From JACADW01 sp963747985 (GTDB lineage Bacteria; Acidobacteriota; UBA6911), in contig CAVVHG010000006.1 in the NCBI GenBank assembly GCA_963747985.1, positions 620,001 through 684,000 on the forward strand: a stretch of DNA of 64,000 nucleotides, written 5' to 3'. Shown piece after piece: positions 26,345-33,990 of the stretch; position 1 is the stretch's first letter; every line of letters starts with the position of its first letter. The notes under the pieces are model-generated. The model had not been told where the DNA came from. It searched no databases and worked only from the letters and a program-made list of their open reading frames with translations. The translations under genes were made by a program, and so were the position numbers.

Positions 26345-28636
26345 TCATTTACTTCTCCCCTCCGATTGGACGCTGACCTCCAGGGTGGTGCCGGGTTCCT
26401 GTCTTGTTTCAAAAACGAGCGACCCGTTTTCGCTGCTCCTCGTATCCAGAATGTGTTTCCCGCCCAGGGCCACCCGCACTCCCAGGTCGGGCGGCAACCC
26501 GATCAGCACATGCTGCTGTCTCCCTGCGGCGCGAGAGAGATAAGTGACCGGGCGAGTGGCCGGCTTGCCGGGCATCGCGACTACCACCGTCCAGCCCCGG
26601 AACTGCGCCCCGGAAACTCCCTCGCCCTCCACGGCAACCGCCGGTTGAAAGACCGCGGGCTCGCTGGTGAACACCTGGATCGCGTGGAGGAAATCGACCG
26701 ATTTTCGATTGGCCGACGCTGCCACTTCGGTTCGCCACGCCCCTCCCTCGGCATCACCGCCTTTTTCCGTATAGTAGTTGGTACCGTTTACCCAGAATTC
26801 CCTCCCAGGCCCGCCTACCACCCTTATTACCGCATCCTGCGGCTTGAGAGTCTGCGACACCAGGGTGCCCCCGTGATTTCTTCCCACCGTCCGCCGGATC
26901 GTGACCGTCCGGTCCTCTATGTGGGGCTCCTCCATCGAATGCAACAGAAAGACCTTCTCGTGCCCGGCGACCCGGGAAACAACGCGGTCGGCTATTACGA
27001 AGAATGCCGAAGCGCTCGCAGCCGCCGGATTCAGGAACACGAACGTGCGTTGCACAAGCTCCGCCTTGGGACCATAGCCCGCAGTTGCATCCCCCGTGAC
27101 GAAGGCGTAGCGATGGGCAGGATCTGTCTCGGCCGCGAGCACCTTCGCGATCCGCCAGCGAGGATGAGCGATGGCTTCGAGCGTGTCCGCGTTCGCACCC
27201 TGCTCCGGGTAGAATTGGCCGCCGTCGATATTGACCGCCTTGCCGCGGTAAATGAGCTGTTCGTCAGGGTCGCGGATCAGAAGGCTATTGTGCGCGACCG
27301 TGCGCTGAAGGTAGTTCAGCCAATGATCGCTGTCGTAGAGCGAGTTGCTGCCTTCGTACAGCCCCGAATCGAGCGCCAGCGCGCCGCGGCAGTAGATCTG
27401 GAAACTGAGCCGGTCCAGGTGATCGTGATTCTTGGCAAAGAGCGGCATCACCTTGAACATGCCGACGACGTCGTCCATTCCCCAACCGGTCCTGAACAGG
27501 AGAGTACCGACCGAGCCGTCGAGAAAGCGCGCCGAGGGCAGAGATTCCGGCCCCCTGGGGCTCAGCCCGGGGTCGCGCCACATGATGTCCTCGATAGCGG
27601 TCCACGCCCGGTTAATATCGCGCACCTTCATGTATTCGCCGAGGAGATAAGGGTCGGAGTAGCGCGCGGCTCCATACAGCAGCAGTTCGGCCAGCCAGGG
27701 ATGCGTCCACAGATTGACGTCCGCACTGCCGCCGCCCCGACTGATCAGGCTGTTCTGCCTCATGTCGTCGAGCCAGTCATCTCCATTCCGCAGGAATTGC
27801 CCGTCGGGCCTGCGAGTGTAAATCCAGTAATAGCCCAAGTCTCGGTAAAACGGGAATCGCGAGAAAAGGTCTACCCCGGTTGCCTTGAGGAGGAGCACAA
27901 GCAGTCGAAAGTCGCCGTTAACGTGCGTGACACCATATGAATTACCCTGGCTCGATGCGCCATATCCATAGAAAATGTTCTTGGCGGCAATCTCAGTGCG
28001 GACGACCGCGAGGGCGCGTGTGAAAATCGCCGGATCCTGGTCATAGAATGCGATGCCTGCCGGAATGTGGGCATCTGCAAGATAATTCACCAGGTGACCG
28101 GCATGCGGCGGCTGTTGCTCGAGGATCCGGCCGCCGGCAATGTCGAGCTGGCCGCGGACGAGCCCGAGCAGGCGGCTACGCTCCTGCGTGCTGAACTGTT
28201 CATAGCACCAGTCGAAGACCACCGATTCCGGCCAGACCCTGTACGCAAGCTTCAGGTCGTCGTCACTATTCTGGTCCATTGCAGCCAATTGCAGAGCGGC
28301 GTCAATCGCTTTCCGTGCACAGGCGGGATCGCGCTCCAGCTGAAAGGAGAAGGCATTCGCCACCATCCTCTCCGTCGGGCTCTGGCTGTCTCGCGCCCGC
28401 TTCACGTTCTCCCATTCCTCGACGTGGGCAGTGCGGATCCGGTCCCGGAGGGTCGGAAGGTCTTCGGGAACCAGGTAGAGCCGCGGGTGTCCGGAGCGCA
28501 CCTGAAACTCGCCGCCGACCGGTTGGAGTTGCGCAAGCCAGGGCGGCAATTGGGAGGGCGGCTCCGTTGTCTCCCTGGGCCCGGACTGCGAAGAAGCCAG
28601 AAACAACAGCGGAGCCAGCAACACAAGAATTGGCAT
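26345..28636 (-). CDS. Secreted heparinase II/III-like polysaccharide lyase
   Basis: A 763-residue exported protein. A signal peptide (MPILVLLAPLLFLASSQS) is followed by an all-helical toroid from about residue 60 to 380 and by a heparinase II/III-type beta-sandwich domain. The latter's hallmark is NHDHLDRLSFQIYCRG with ALDSGLYEGSN, followed by AHNSLLI. Such enzymes cleave uronic acid-containing polysaccharides (heparinoids, alginate, ulvan) by beta-elimination in the periplasm or outside. AAAGGAG lies ~10 bases before the ATG. It fits an organism that also carries a uronate degradation module at 60.6-64 kb. The substrate is not determined by sequence alone. Confidence 0.83.
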   Translation of the reverse strand: MPILVLLAPLLFLASSQSGPRETTEPPSQLPPWLAQLQPVGGEFQVRSGHPRLYLVPEDLPTLRDRIRTAHVEEWENVKRARDSQSPTERMVANAFSFQLERDPACARKAIDAALQLAAMDQNSDDDLKLAYRVWPESVVFDWCYEQFSTQERSRLLGLVRGQLDIAGGRILEQQPPHAGHLVNYLADAHIPAGIAFYDQDPAIFTRALAVVRTEIAAKNIFYGYGASSQGNSYGVTHVNGDFRLLVLLLKATGVDLFSRFPFYRDLGYYWIYTRRPDGQFLRNGDDWLDDMRQNSLISRGGGSADVNLWTHPWLAELLLYGAARYSDPYLLGEYMKVRDINRAWTAIEDIMWRDPGLSPRGPESLPSARFLDGSVGTLLFRTGWGMDDVVGMFKVMPLFAKNHDHLDRLSFQIYCRGALALDSGLYEGSNSLYDSDHWLNYLQRTVAHNSLLIRDPDEQLIYRGKAVNIDGGQFYPEQGANADTLEAIAHPRWRIAKVLAAETDPAHRYAFVTGDATAGYGPKAELVQRTFVFLNPAAASASAFFVIADRVVSRVAGHEKVFLLHSMEEPHIEDRTVTIRRTVGRNHGGTLVSQTLKPQDAVIRVVGGPGREFWVNGTNYYTEKGGDAEGGAWRTEVAASANRKSVDFLHAIQVFTSEPAVFQPAVAVEGEGVSGAQFRGWTVVVAMPGKPATRPVTYLSRAAGRQQHVLIGLPPDLGVRVALGGKHILDTRSSENGSLVFETRQEPGTTLEVSVQSEGRSK

Positions 28637-28798
28637 GATACGATTCGCTCCTTTCTGCCTTCAGTGATTTTAGGCTGCCCGGCCGTGCATTCAAGCCGCT
28701 GGTTGAGAGGTCGATGGCATCAGCTCGTGTCGGGTGCCGGACTTCACGCCCTCTTGAACGCGGCGCCCGGCGCTGGGAAGATAAGCGGCGTGGATCCC

Positions 28799-29923
28799 AT
28801 GGACAAATCCGCGTTGACCGCTGCCATCCGGAAGGAGGCTGCCAGGCTCGGTTTCTTTCGGGCAGGAGTCGCGCGTGCCGGATCGCTTCCCGGCAGCGAG
28901 GGGCTCGACCGCTGGCTGCGGGAAGGGATGCACGGTGAAATGCATTACATGGCACGCCAGGCGGCCAAGCGCAAGGCTCCTGATCTGGTGCTTCCTGAGG
29001 TGCGGTCCATCATTACGCTCGCGGCCGGATACTACGCCGGAGAAGAGCCCGGGGCCGACGCAGCCGGCGGCAGGATCAGCCGCTACGCGGCGGGCGAAGA
29101 CTACCATCACGTGCTCGAGAAGCGGCTCCGCGAACTGGCAGTGTTCATCACAAGGATGCTCCCCGGGGCCAGAGCGCGTACCTATGTGGATACCGGACCG
29201 GTGATGGAGAAATCCTGGGGAGCGGAGGGCGGCCTCGGGTGGATCGGCAAGCACTCCAACCTAATTACGCGGCAGCAGGGCTCGTGGTTCTTCATTGGCA
29301 CAGTTCTTCTGGATGTGGAGCTGGAGTATGGAAGGCGAGAGTCCGACCACTGCGGGACATGCGGACGCTGCATTGCTGCCTGCCCCACTGGAGCCATAGT
29401 GCAACCCTACGTTGTGGATGCGCGTCTATGCATCTCGTATCTCACCATCGAGCTGCGCGGCAGCATTCCCCGAGCCCTGAGGCCTCTGATCGGGAACCGT
29501 GTCTTCGGTTGCGACGACTGCCAGGAGGTGTGTCCCTGGAACCGGTTTGCGGTGGGCACACCTTTTGCTGAGTTGCTTCCGCCCGAAGGCAGCCAGGCAC
29601 CCGCGTTATTGTCCCTGATCCATCTAAACACAGAGCAGTTCCGCCTCAGGTTCGCCGGCACGGCGATCCTGCGCGCCGGACGGGATGGCTTCGTCAGAAA
29701 CATCGCTGTTGCGCTGGGGAACTCACGGTCGCCCGGTGCTGTCGATGCTCTCTCCATCCGCGTCCGTGACGAAAGCGCGCTCGTGCGCGCCCATGTCGCA
29801 TGGGCCCTTGGGAGGATACGCGGGACAACCGCCCGGCTTGTTCTCACCGATGCGCTGTCGAGGGAGGCCGTCCCCGAGGTTCGCGAGGAAATTGGACTGG
29901 CGCTTGCCGATGCGCGCGTATAG
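28799..29923 (+). CDS. queG: Epoxyqueuosine reductase
   Basis: A 374-residue cobalamin-dependent reductase that carries out the last step of queuosine synthesis on tRNA, epoxyqueuosine to queuosine. The N-terminal catalytic part contains YVDTGPVMEK with the catalytic Asp131. Two 4Fe-4S motifs follow: CGTCGRCIAACPTGAI (Cys185, 188, 191, 195) and, with Cys211, FGCDDCQEVCPWN (Cys238, 241, 245). The C-terminus has HEAT-like repeats (VRNIAVALGNS, VRAHVAWALGRI). The ATG at 28799 is my choice; a GTG three codons upstream is equally possible. The open frame continues upstream to 28067 but overlaps the antisense heparinase gene and looks non-coding. Confidence 0.92.
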   Translation: MDKSALTAAIRKEAARLGFFRAGVARAGSLPGSEGLDRWLREGMHGEMHYMARQAAKRKAPDLVLPEVRSIITLAAGYYAGEEPGADAAGGRISRYAAGEDYHHVLEKRLRELAVFITRMLPGARARTYVDTGPVMEKSWGAEGGLGWIGKHSNLITRQQGSWFFIGTVLLDVELEYGRRESDHCGTCGRCIAACPTGAIVQPYVVDARLCISYLTIELRGSIPRALRPLIGNRVFGCDDCQEVCPWNRFAVGTPFAELLPPEGSQAPALLSLIHLNTEQFRLRFAGTAILRAGRDGFVRNIAVALGNSRSPGAVDALSIRVRDESALVRAHVAWALGRIRGTTARLVLTDALSREAVPEVREEIGLALADARV

Positions 29924-30004
29924 AAAACCCCATCGGCTATCGGAGGGGGCGCTCTGATGATCAACTGCGGGACGGTCTACGTCTCCAGCGCGGCTATCCT
30001 GCCT

Positions 30005-30079
30005 AGCCGCGCGAAGCCGGGCAGCCAGATCCTCCTTCAACGCAAACCCGCCGTGGTCGGCCGCAATTCCTATGCGGAG
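30005..30079 (-). pseudogene. rpiB: rpiB fragment (first ~25 codons only)
   Basis: The minus-strand reading from 30079 gives RIGIAADHGGFALKEDLAAR, clearly the RpiB N-terminus, and then loses similarity after about 25 codons. The rest of the gene is missing and queG follows on the opposite strand. The position of the start codon is CTC, where the intact gene at 23668 has TTG. The 15-17 bases upstream also match the intact gene's leader (TGAAAG...GGTGACTC). It cannot make a functional isomerase. Confidence 0.75.
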
Positions 30080-30113
30080 GAGTCACCCATCTTTCAATTT
30101 TCACGCCGGAAAA

Positions 30114-30380
30114 TCAGGCAGTCACAACCGGGTTGGACCACCCGCCAGGAGGAGCGATCCGTTCAGCTTCAGCCGGGCCCCATGTCTTCGGCTCGTATTC
30201 CTGCAATGGCGTGGCGGCTTTCAGCGCCGGGTCAACGATGCGCCACGCCTCCTCGACATAGTCCTCGCGGGCAAACAATGTGGCATCCCCGGCCATCGCG
30301 TCCCCGAGCACCCGCTCGTAGTCGTCCATTTCCTTGGCACTAGAGTGTCCGAAGGTGAAGCGTTGCCATTCATGATTTTT
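30114..30380 (-). pseudogene. zwf: Glucose-6-phosphate dehydrogenase C-terminal fragment
   Basis: About 85 codons encoding the very end of Zwf: DDYERVLGDAMAGDATLFAR, EEAWRIVDPAL and YEPKTWGPAEAERI match the closing helices and the TWGP motif of glucose-6-phosphate 1-dehydrogenases. The catalytic and coenzyme domains, about 400 residues, are absent. Upstream the sequence runs directly into the gnd remnant in another frame. The stop is TGA at 30114. It lies between the gnd and rpiB remnants in the order expected of a pentose-phosphate operon. I read it as a deletion product, not a functional small protein. Confidence 0.75.
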
Positions 30381-30390
30381 GGGGCCCCGC

Positions 30391-30858
30391 CATTTCCAGG
30401 TGCCCGCCAAAGCCAAAGCGCATGGCTGAAAGCACCTTGTCCTGGTAATCCGCCTCGCCGCGCGAAGCGAAACGCTCGTACAACGCAGTTGTCAAAACCG
30501 GCACCGGCACCCCTTCGTCGATTGCCGCCTTGATCGTCCAGCGGCCCTCGCCGGAATCGGAGACACGGCCGGCGAATCCTGTAAGTTTCGGATCCTCAGC
30601 GAGCGCGCTTGCCGTCAGGTCCAGCAATTGCGACAGTTCGAAGATCGATGCATCCACCGCGGCCGCCGGGACCATCAGCCAGGCCGCTCGCGGTTTGTCG
30701 AGTTTCGCCGCAAAATCGGCCAGCGAGGCAGCGCCGAGAGCTCCCTCCGATCTCAATTCTTTCACCGCCTCAGGCGAGCGATCGAAAACCACGCATCGAT
30801 GTCCGCCCCTCATGAGCCGGCGCGCCATGTTGGCACCCATCCGGCCGAGTCCGATCAT
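30391..30858 (-). pseudogene. gnd: 6-phosphogluconate dehydrogenase (decarboxylating) with large internal in-frame deletion
   Basis: The N-terminal coenzyme domain is present (MIGLGRMGANMARRLMRGGH, DKPRAAWLMVPAAAV, ELSQLL). It then jumps directly to the C-terminal domain (LLDLTASALAEDP, SDSGEGRWTIKAAIDEGVP, LSAMRFGFGGHLE). Compared with usual 6PGDHs of the 300-350-residue type about 150-170 residues are missing, including the catalytic GxGHFVKMVHNGIEY region. The junction lies at ELSQ-LLDLT, where both sides naturally have a Leu-Leu pair. The frame stays open until TGA at 30370 after a few foreign codons. No good ribosome binding site precedes 30858. Confidence 0.78.
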
Positions 30859-30872
30859 TCCGGGTAAACAGG

Positions 30873-31667
30873 CTAAACGGAGATGGGCGCTTTTATCGCG
30901 GGGTGCGGATTGTAATCGATCAGCGTGAAATCTTCGTGCTTGAAGCCGAGAATGTCTTTCACAGCCGGATTCAATACCATCCTCGGCAAAGGCCTTGGCT
31001 CGCGCGCCAGCTGCGTTTCGACTTGTTCGATGTGGTTGAGGTAGATGTGTGCGTCACCGAAGGTGTGGACAAATTCGCCCGGATCCAGTTCTGTGACTTG
31101 GGCTACCATCATGGTGAGCAGCGCATACGATGCTATGTTGAACGGCACGCCGAGAAAGAGGTCGGCGCTGCGCTGGTACAGTTGGCACGACAGCCTGCCT
31201 TCATCCACGCGGAACTGGAACAGGCAGTGACAGGGAGGAAGTCTCATGTCCTCCAGCCGGCCGACGTTCCAGGCACTTACCAACAGTCGCCGGCTGTCGG
31301 GGTCCTTCCTGATGTTTTCAATCACCCGCGAGATCTGGTCAATCCGGCGACCGGCGGGGCCTTCCCACCTTCGCCACTGCGCCCCGTAGATCGGCCCTAA
31401 CTCTCCGTCGCTGTCGGCCCAGTGGTCCCAGATGCCGACGTTGTGATCCTTCAGGTAACGGATGTTCGTATCCCCCCGGAGGAACCAGAGCAGTTCGTAA
31501 ATCACCCCTTTCAGGTAGAGGCGCTTGGTCGTCGTGACGGGAAACCCGCGGGCCAGGTCGAAACGCATCTGCCGTCCGAAGACGCTGATGGTCCCCGTGC
31601 CCGTCCGATCTTTCCTCCGTGTCCCGTTCTGAAGGACATCTCTCAGCAGGTCAAGGTACTGCCTCAT
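30873..31667 (-). CDS. thyA: Thymidylate synthase
   Basis: A 264-residue ThyA that methylates dUMP to dTMP using methylene-tetrahydrofolate. All usual parts are present: the phosphate-binding arginine in RKDRTGTGT, LYLKGVIYELLWFLRGDTN, the catalytic cysteine in LPPCHCLFQF, SCQLYQRSADLFLGVPFN with the dUMP-binding Asn, and DAHIYLNHIEQ. The length is the same as E. coli ThyA. The gene is intact, although the pentose-phosphate remnants begin 15 bp downstream of its stop, so the deletions stop just short of it. Confidence 0.96.
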   Translation of the reverse strand: MRQYLDLLRDVLQNGTRRKDRTGTGTISVFGRQMRFDLARGFPVTTTKRLYLKGVIYELLWFLRGDTNIRYLKDHNVGIWDHWADSDGELGPIYGAQWRRWEGPAGRRIDQISRVIENIRKDPDSRRLLVSAWNVGRLEDMRLPPCHCLFQFRVDEGRLSCQLYQRSADLFLGVPFNIASYALLTMMVAQVTELDPGEFVHTFGDAHIYLNHIEQVETQLAREPRPLPRMVLNPAVKDILGFKHEDFTLIDYNPHPAIKAPISV

Positions 31668-31818
31668 AGCCGCTCACCTGGAAGCGCTACGGCTTCTATT
31701 ATCACACGTATGTTACGGGCTTCAGCAGGTCCGATCCGTTGCGATTGCCTCGAAGCCCTGCATCGTGCCTGCCTTTGGCCCTTGCAGGGCTCACATCGCG
31801 AATCTTGAGACATCCTCG

Positions 31819-32292
31819 TCAGGCCGGACCGGTGCTTGCCAACGCCTTTAGAACCTCTCCGATATGTCCATCGACCTTGACCTTCGGGAATATCTTTTCG
31901 ACCTCCCCGTCCCTACCGATGATGAAGGTTGTGCGTTCTATCCCCATCACCTTCTTGCCGTACATGTTCTTTTCTTTGTAGACGCCGTATGCCGAAGCCA
32001 CCTTTCTCCCGACGTCGGCGAGCAACGGCATATTCAAGTTGTTCTTGTCTCTAAACCTGGACTGCCGCTGGACATCGTCGGGGCTGATGCCTATGACGAC
32101 GGCCCCGCTCTTTTCTATCTGAGCTTTCGCATCACGGAACCCGGATGCCTCCGTTGTTCAGCCGGATGTGTCAGCCTTTGGATAAAAGAACAATACTACC
32201 CGCTTCTTGCCGGCATAATCGCCGAGGCTCACCTGTCTACCATGGTCGTCCTGCAGTGAAAAGAGGGGCGCTTTGCTGCCTGCCTTCAGCAT
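31819..32292 (-). CDS. Selenocysteine-containing peroxiredoxin (Bcp/PrxQ type), TGA = Sec45
   Basis: A 157-residue thiol peroxidase of the Bcp/PrxQ family, read with an in-frame TGA at 32158-32160. Before it: LKAGSKAPLFSLQDDHG and VVLFFYPKADTSG; after it: TTEASGFRDAKAQIEKSGAV, VVIGISPDDV and YGKKVMGIERTTFIIG. The TGA replaces the peroxidatic cysteine of FYPKxxTxGCT, at residue 45, the same number as in E. coli Bcp. The second cysteine of Bcp (five residues on) is Ser, so this is a one-selenol type. A hairpin at 32129-32148 fits a bacterial SECIS. GGAGG lies just before the ATG at 32292. Conventional gene calling would report only the part after the TGA, from an internal start near 32037. Confidence 0.88.
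32129..32148 (-). promoter_or_regulatory. Candidate bacterial SECIS hairpin in the peroxiredoxin mRNA
   Basis: Nine bases after the UGA, the mRNA can pair GCAUC with GAUGC (5 bp), leave one bulged U, then pair CGG with CCG (3 bp) around the loop GUU. The apical loop starts 17 bases after the UGA and begins with G followed by U. Distance, bulged U and G-containing loop fit the general model of bacterial SECIS elements bound by SelB. It is short and GC-moderate, so the prediction alone is not proof. Confidence 0.6.
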
Positions 32293-32361
32293 ATATCCTC
32301 CAAGCAGTGATTGGGCTGGGTGCGATGAAATACTACCATCCGACGGGCCGGTCGAGCCTCG

Positions 32362-32472
32362 CTATTTGCTGCTTCGAGCGCCGGTAATCAGCCGGTAGAG
32401 CAGTGCAGCGACGGATCCGATGCCGACCCGCAGTGCGCCCCAGAACTCGAAGTCTGTGAGTTCCCGGGTCAT
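32362..32472 (-). CDS. Possible 36-residue membrane peptide coupled to the upstream gene
   Basis: A short frame whose ATG (32472) overlaps the TGA of the secreted-protein gene as ATGA and ends with TAG at 32362. It would encode a peptide with an acidic start (TRELTDFEF), a hydrophobic helix (WGALRVGIGSVAALLYRLI) and a basic tail. The coupling and the amphipathic-helix-plus-positive-end layout support a real small protein, but there is no homology that I know of and the frame could be chance. Confidence 0.35.
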   Translation of the reverse strand: MTRELTDFEFWGALRVGIGSVAALLYRLITGARSSK

Positions 32473-33365
32473 TTCTTCTTGTCTGTTTCGAATTCGATCA
32501 GAGTCTTCACCGAGAACCTGCGATAGTCGGAGTAATCGCTTGTGACGTCGAGGTTCAGCCCCCTGAAAAGGAGCAACCGCCCGGTGCCTGCGAATCTTGC
32601 ACTGGCAGGCAGCCATATCTCGTCGTTTACCTTGCGCCGCTCGAAAACAGCAGTAGCACCGCGGTCGAGGCGGGCGAGCAATCCCAGGCCGAAAGAGATT
32701 GGGTCCACGAGCTGAGCCTCCACGCGGATGAGCTGAAAGTCTTCCTCTGAGACCCACGCCTTGCCGCCCACTTTTGCCAGTATCCTCCCGCCCTCGGTCC
32801 GTGGCTTGTAGCTGCGCCGTGGCTGGAAGGAGAGGACGATCGCAGAGTGTTGGCCCTCGAGAGACCTGCCGAGCATCGTGATATCGTAAATGTCGAGGAT
32901 CTCGTCGAGGACTTTTGCTTCCTCTTGTCGGGCCTGATCGGCCTTGGCATCGATTCCCGATTCGCCCTCCGGGCCGCGGCGTTCCAATCTGCGACGGTAC
33001 TTCTCAAGTTTCTTGTCTTGCTGCCGTTCCTGGTCCTCGAGTTCCTTCGCGCTCAGGAGTTTCCCGCCTTTGGAGACAAGCTTACGGTAGGTGAGGTCCT
33101 CCTCGACGGACGGGTAGACTTCATAGATCCGCTCGTCGGTCTTCCTGATTTGCCCATTCTTGCCGAGCGTCCTGATCGAGACCTTCTCGGTGAAGGTGTA
33201 TTGGCTCAAAAGCACACGATCGCTGTGAAGATTCTTGCGCACAGCCTGGAGGAAGGCGTTCAGAGCGGGCAGGGGCTTGCCTGGTTCTTGAGCAGTTGAG
33301 GCGCAGATCAGGCAGCACAGCACTAGATCCGGTATCGCTGGAATCTTGCACGAGGAAACGATCAT
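32469..33365 (-). CDS. Secreted protein of unknown function, LolA-like paralogue of the 43.7 kb protein
   Basis: A 298-residue exported protein. A short signal peptide (DLVLCCLICASTAQE) is followed by a charged helical region (about residues 95-150, rich in Glu, Arg and Gln) and a beta-rich C-terminal half. The end, SDYSDYRRFSVKTLIEFE, matches the end of the protein at 43677-44483 (TYSDYKHFASKTTIQFE), and both contain a KVWVxxxDxxLxRxE-type strand. These features are like outer-membrane lipoprotein-sorting (LolA/LolB fold) proteins. The function is inferred from fold only. Its stop is coupled to a possible 36-residue peptide. Confidence 0.7.
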   Translation of the reverse strand: MIVSSCKIPAIPDLVLCCLICASTAQEPGKPLPALNAFLQAVRKNLHSDRVLLSQYTFTEKVSIRTLGKNGQIRKTDERIYEVYPSVEEDLTYRKLVSKGGKLLSAKELEDQERQQDKKLEKYRRRLERRGPEGESGIDAKADQARQEEAKVLDEILDIYDITMLGRSLEGQHSAIVLSFQPRRSYKPRTEGGRILAKVGGKAWVSEEDFQLIRVEAQLVDPISFGLGLLARLDRGATAVFERRKVNDEIWLPASARFAGTGRLLLFRGLNLDVTSDYSDYRRFSVKTLIEFETDKKK

Positions 33366-33563
33366 CGCAATAGGTAATACTCCGGCGGTTCATACGCGTT
33401 CGCCGAAGCCGGATTACACCTGGCTACATTGAGGTTATCAAGCCCCACGTGAAAGAGCCATCGCGTTTCGCGGGGCATCATGGCCGGCCTGGATGCCGGT
33501 CATTGCCCCACGGGAGTGCAGTTGTCATACTTATGTCAGAAGGTCGGGGGGTAGGAGGGCAAG

Positions 33564-33857
33564 ATGACAGCTGATGCAGGAAACGATCCGATCCGTCACG
33601 TGGAACTGGCGATCGAGACACCAGGCGGGACATGGCCTACCGAGGGATTCTTCATGGCGCCAGCCTGGCAACACGTCGAGCGCCAACTGAAGCACGCGAC
33701 GCGCGAGCTTCAAATCGGCGACACTTCCGGCTGGGAGGCGACGGTTGAAGGGAGAACGCTCAACGTTCGTGAGAGCTTCATGAAGAACCGGCTCGAAGGC
33801 CGTGTCGTCATCCGCTACGGTCCTGGCTCGAGCGGGAAGCACCGGGACGGATCATGA
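33564..33857 (+). CDS. Hypothetical protein, 97 residues
   Basis: A small soluble protein with no signal peptide or membrane segment. It starts with RHVELAIETPGG, contains GFFMAPAWQHVERQLKHA and GWEATVEGRTLNV, and ends with LEGRVVIRYGPGSSG. TAGGAGGGCAAG precedes the ATG at 33564, a strong ribosome binding site, which argues that it is real. I do not recognise the family. It converges on the TDT transporter gene, whose coding sequence beyond the amber codon would overlap its 3' end by 50 bp. Confidence 0.6.
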   Translation: MTADAGNDPIRHVELAIETPGGTWPTEGFFMAPAWQHVERQLKHATRELQIGDTSGWEATVEGRTLNVRESFMKNRLEGRVVIRYGPGSSGKHRDGS

Positions 33858-33990
33858 TGCTCACCAGACGGGAGATCAGACCCCAGCAAGTAATGATCCA
33901 GGCCGCCAGGGCGACATATGCAAACGCCTGTGAGATCACCGTCAGCCGGCGAACCCCCATTACTGCGGCCGCCTGATAGGTACAAGCCGC

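Noticed and set aside
25745..27940. A 2.2-kb plus-strand open frame opposite the mqnE-like and heparinase genes
   Set aside because: The translation is Arg/Pro/Gly-rich with no domain pattern, and the minus-strand genes explain the region fully.
28067..28798. Upstream in-frame extension of queG by more than 240 codons
   Set aside because: It overlaps the start of the heparinase gene on the other strand and shows no similarity to QueG or any domain.
31819..32037. A 72-residue peroxiredoxin fragment as a separate gene or a pseudogene
   Set aside because: The sequence before it continues the family in the same frame up to a single TGA at the catalytic Cys, with a SECIS-like hairpin. A selenoprotein explains this better than decay.
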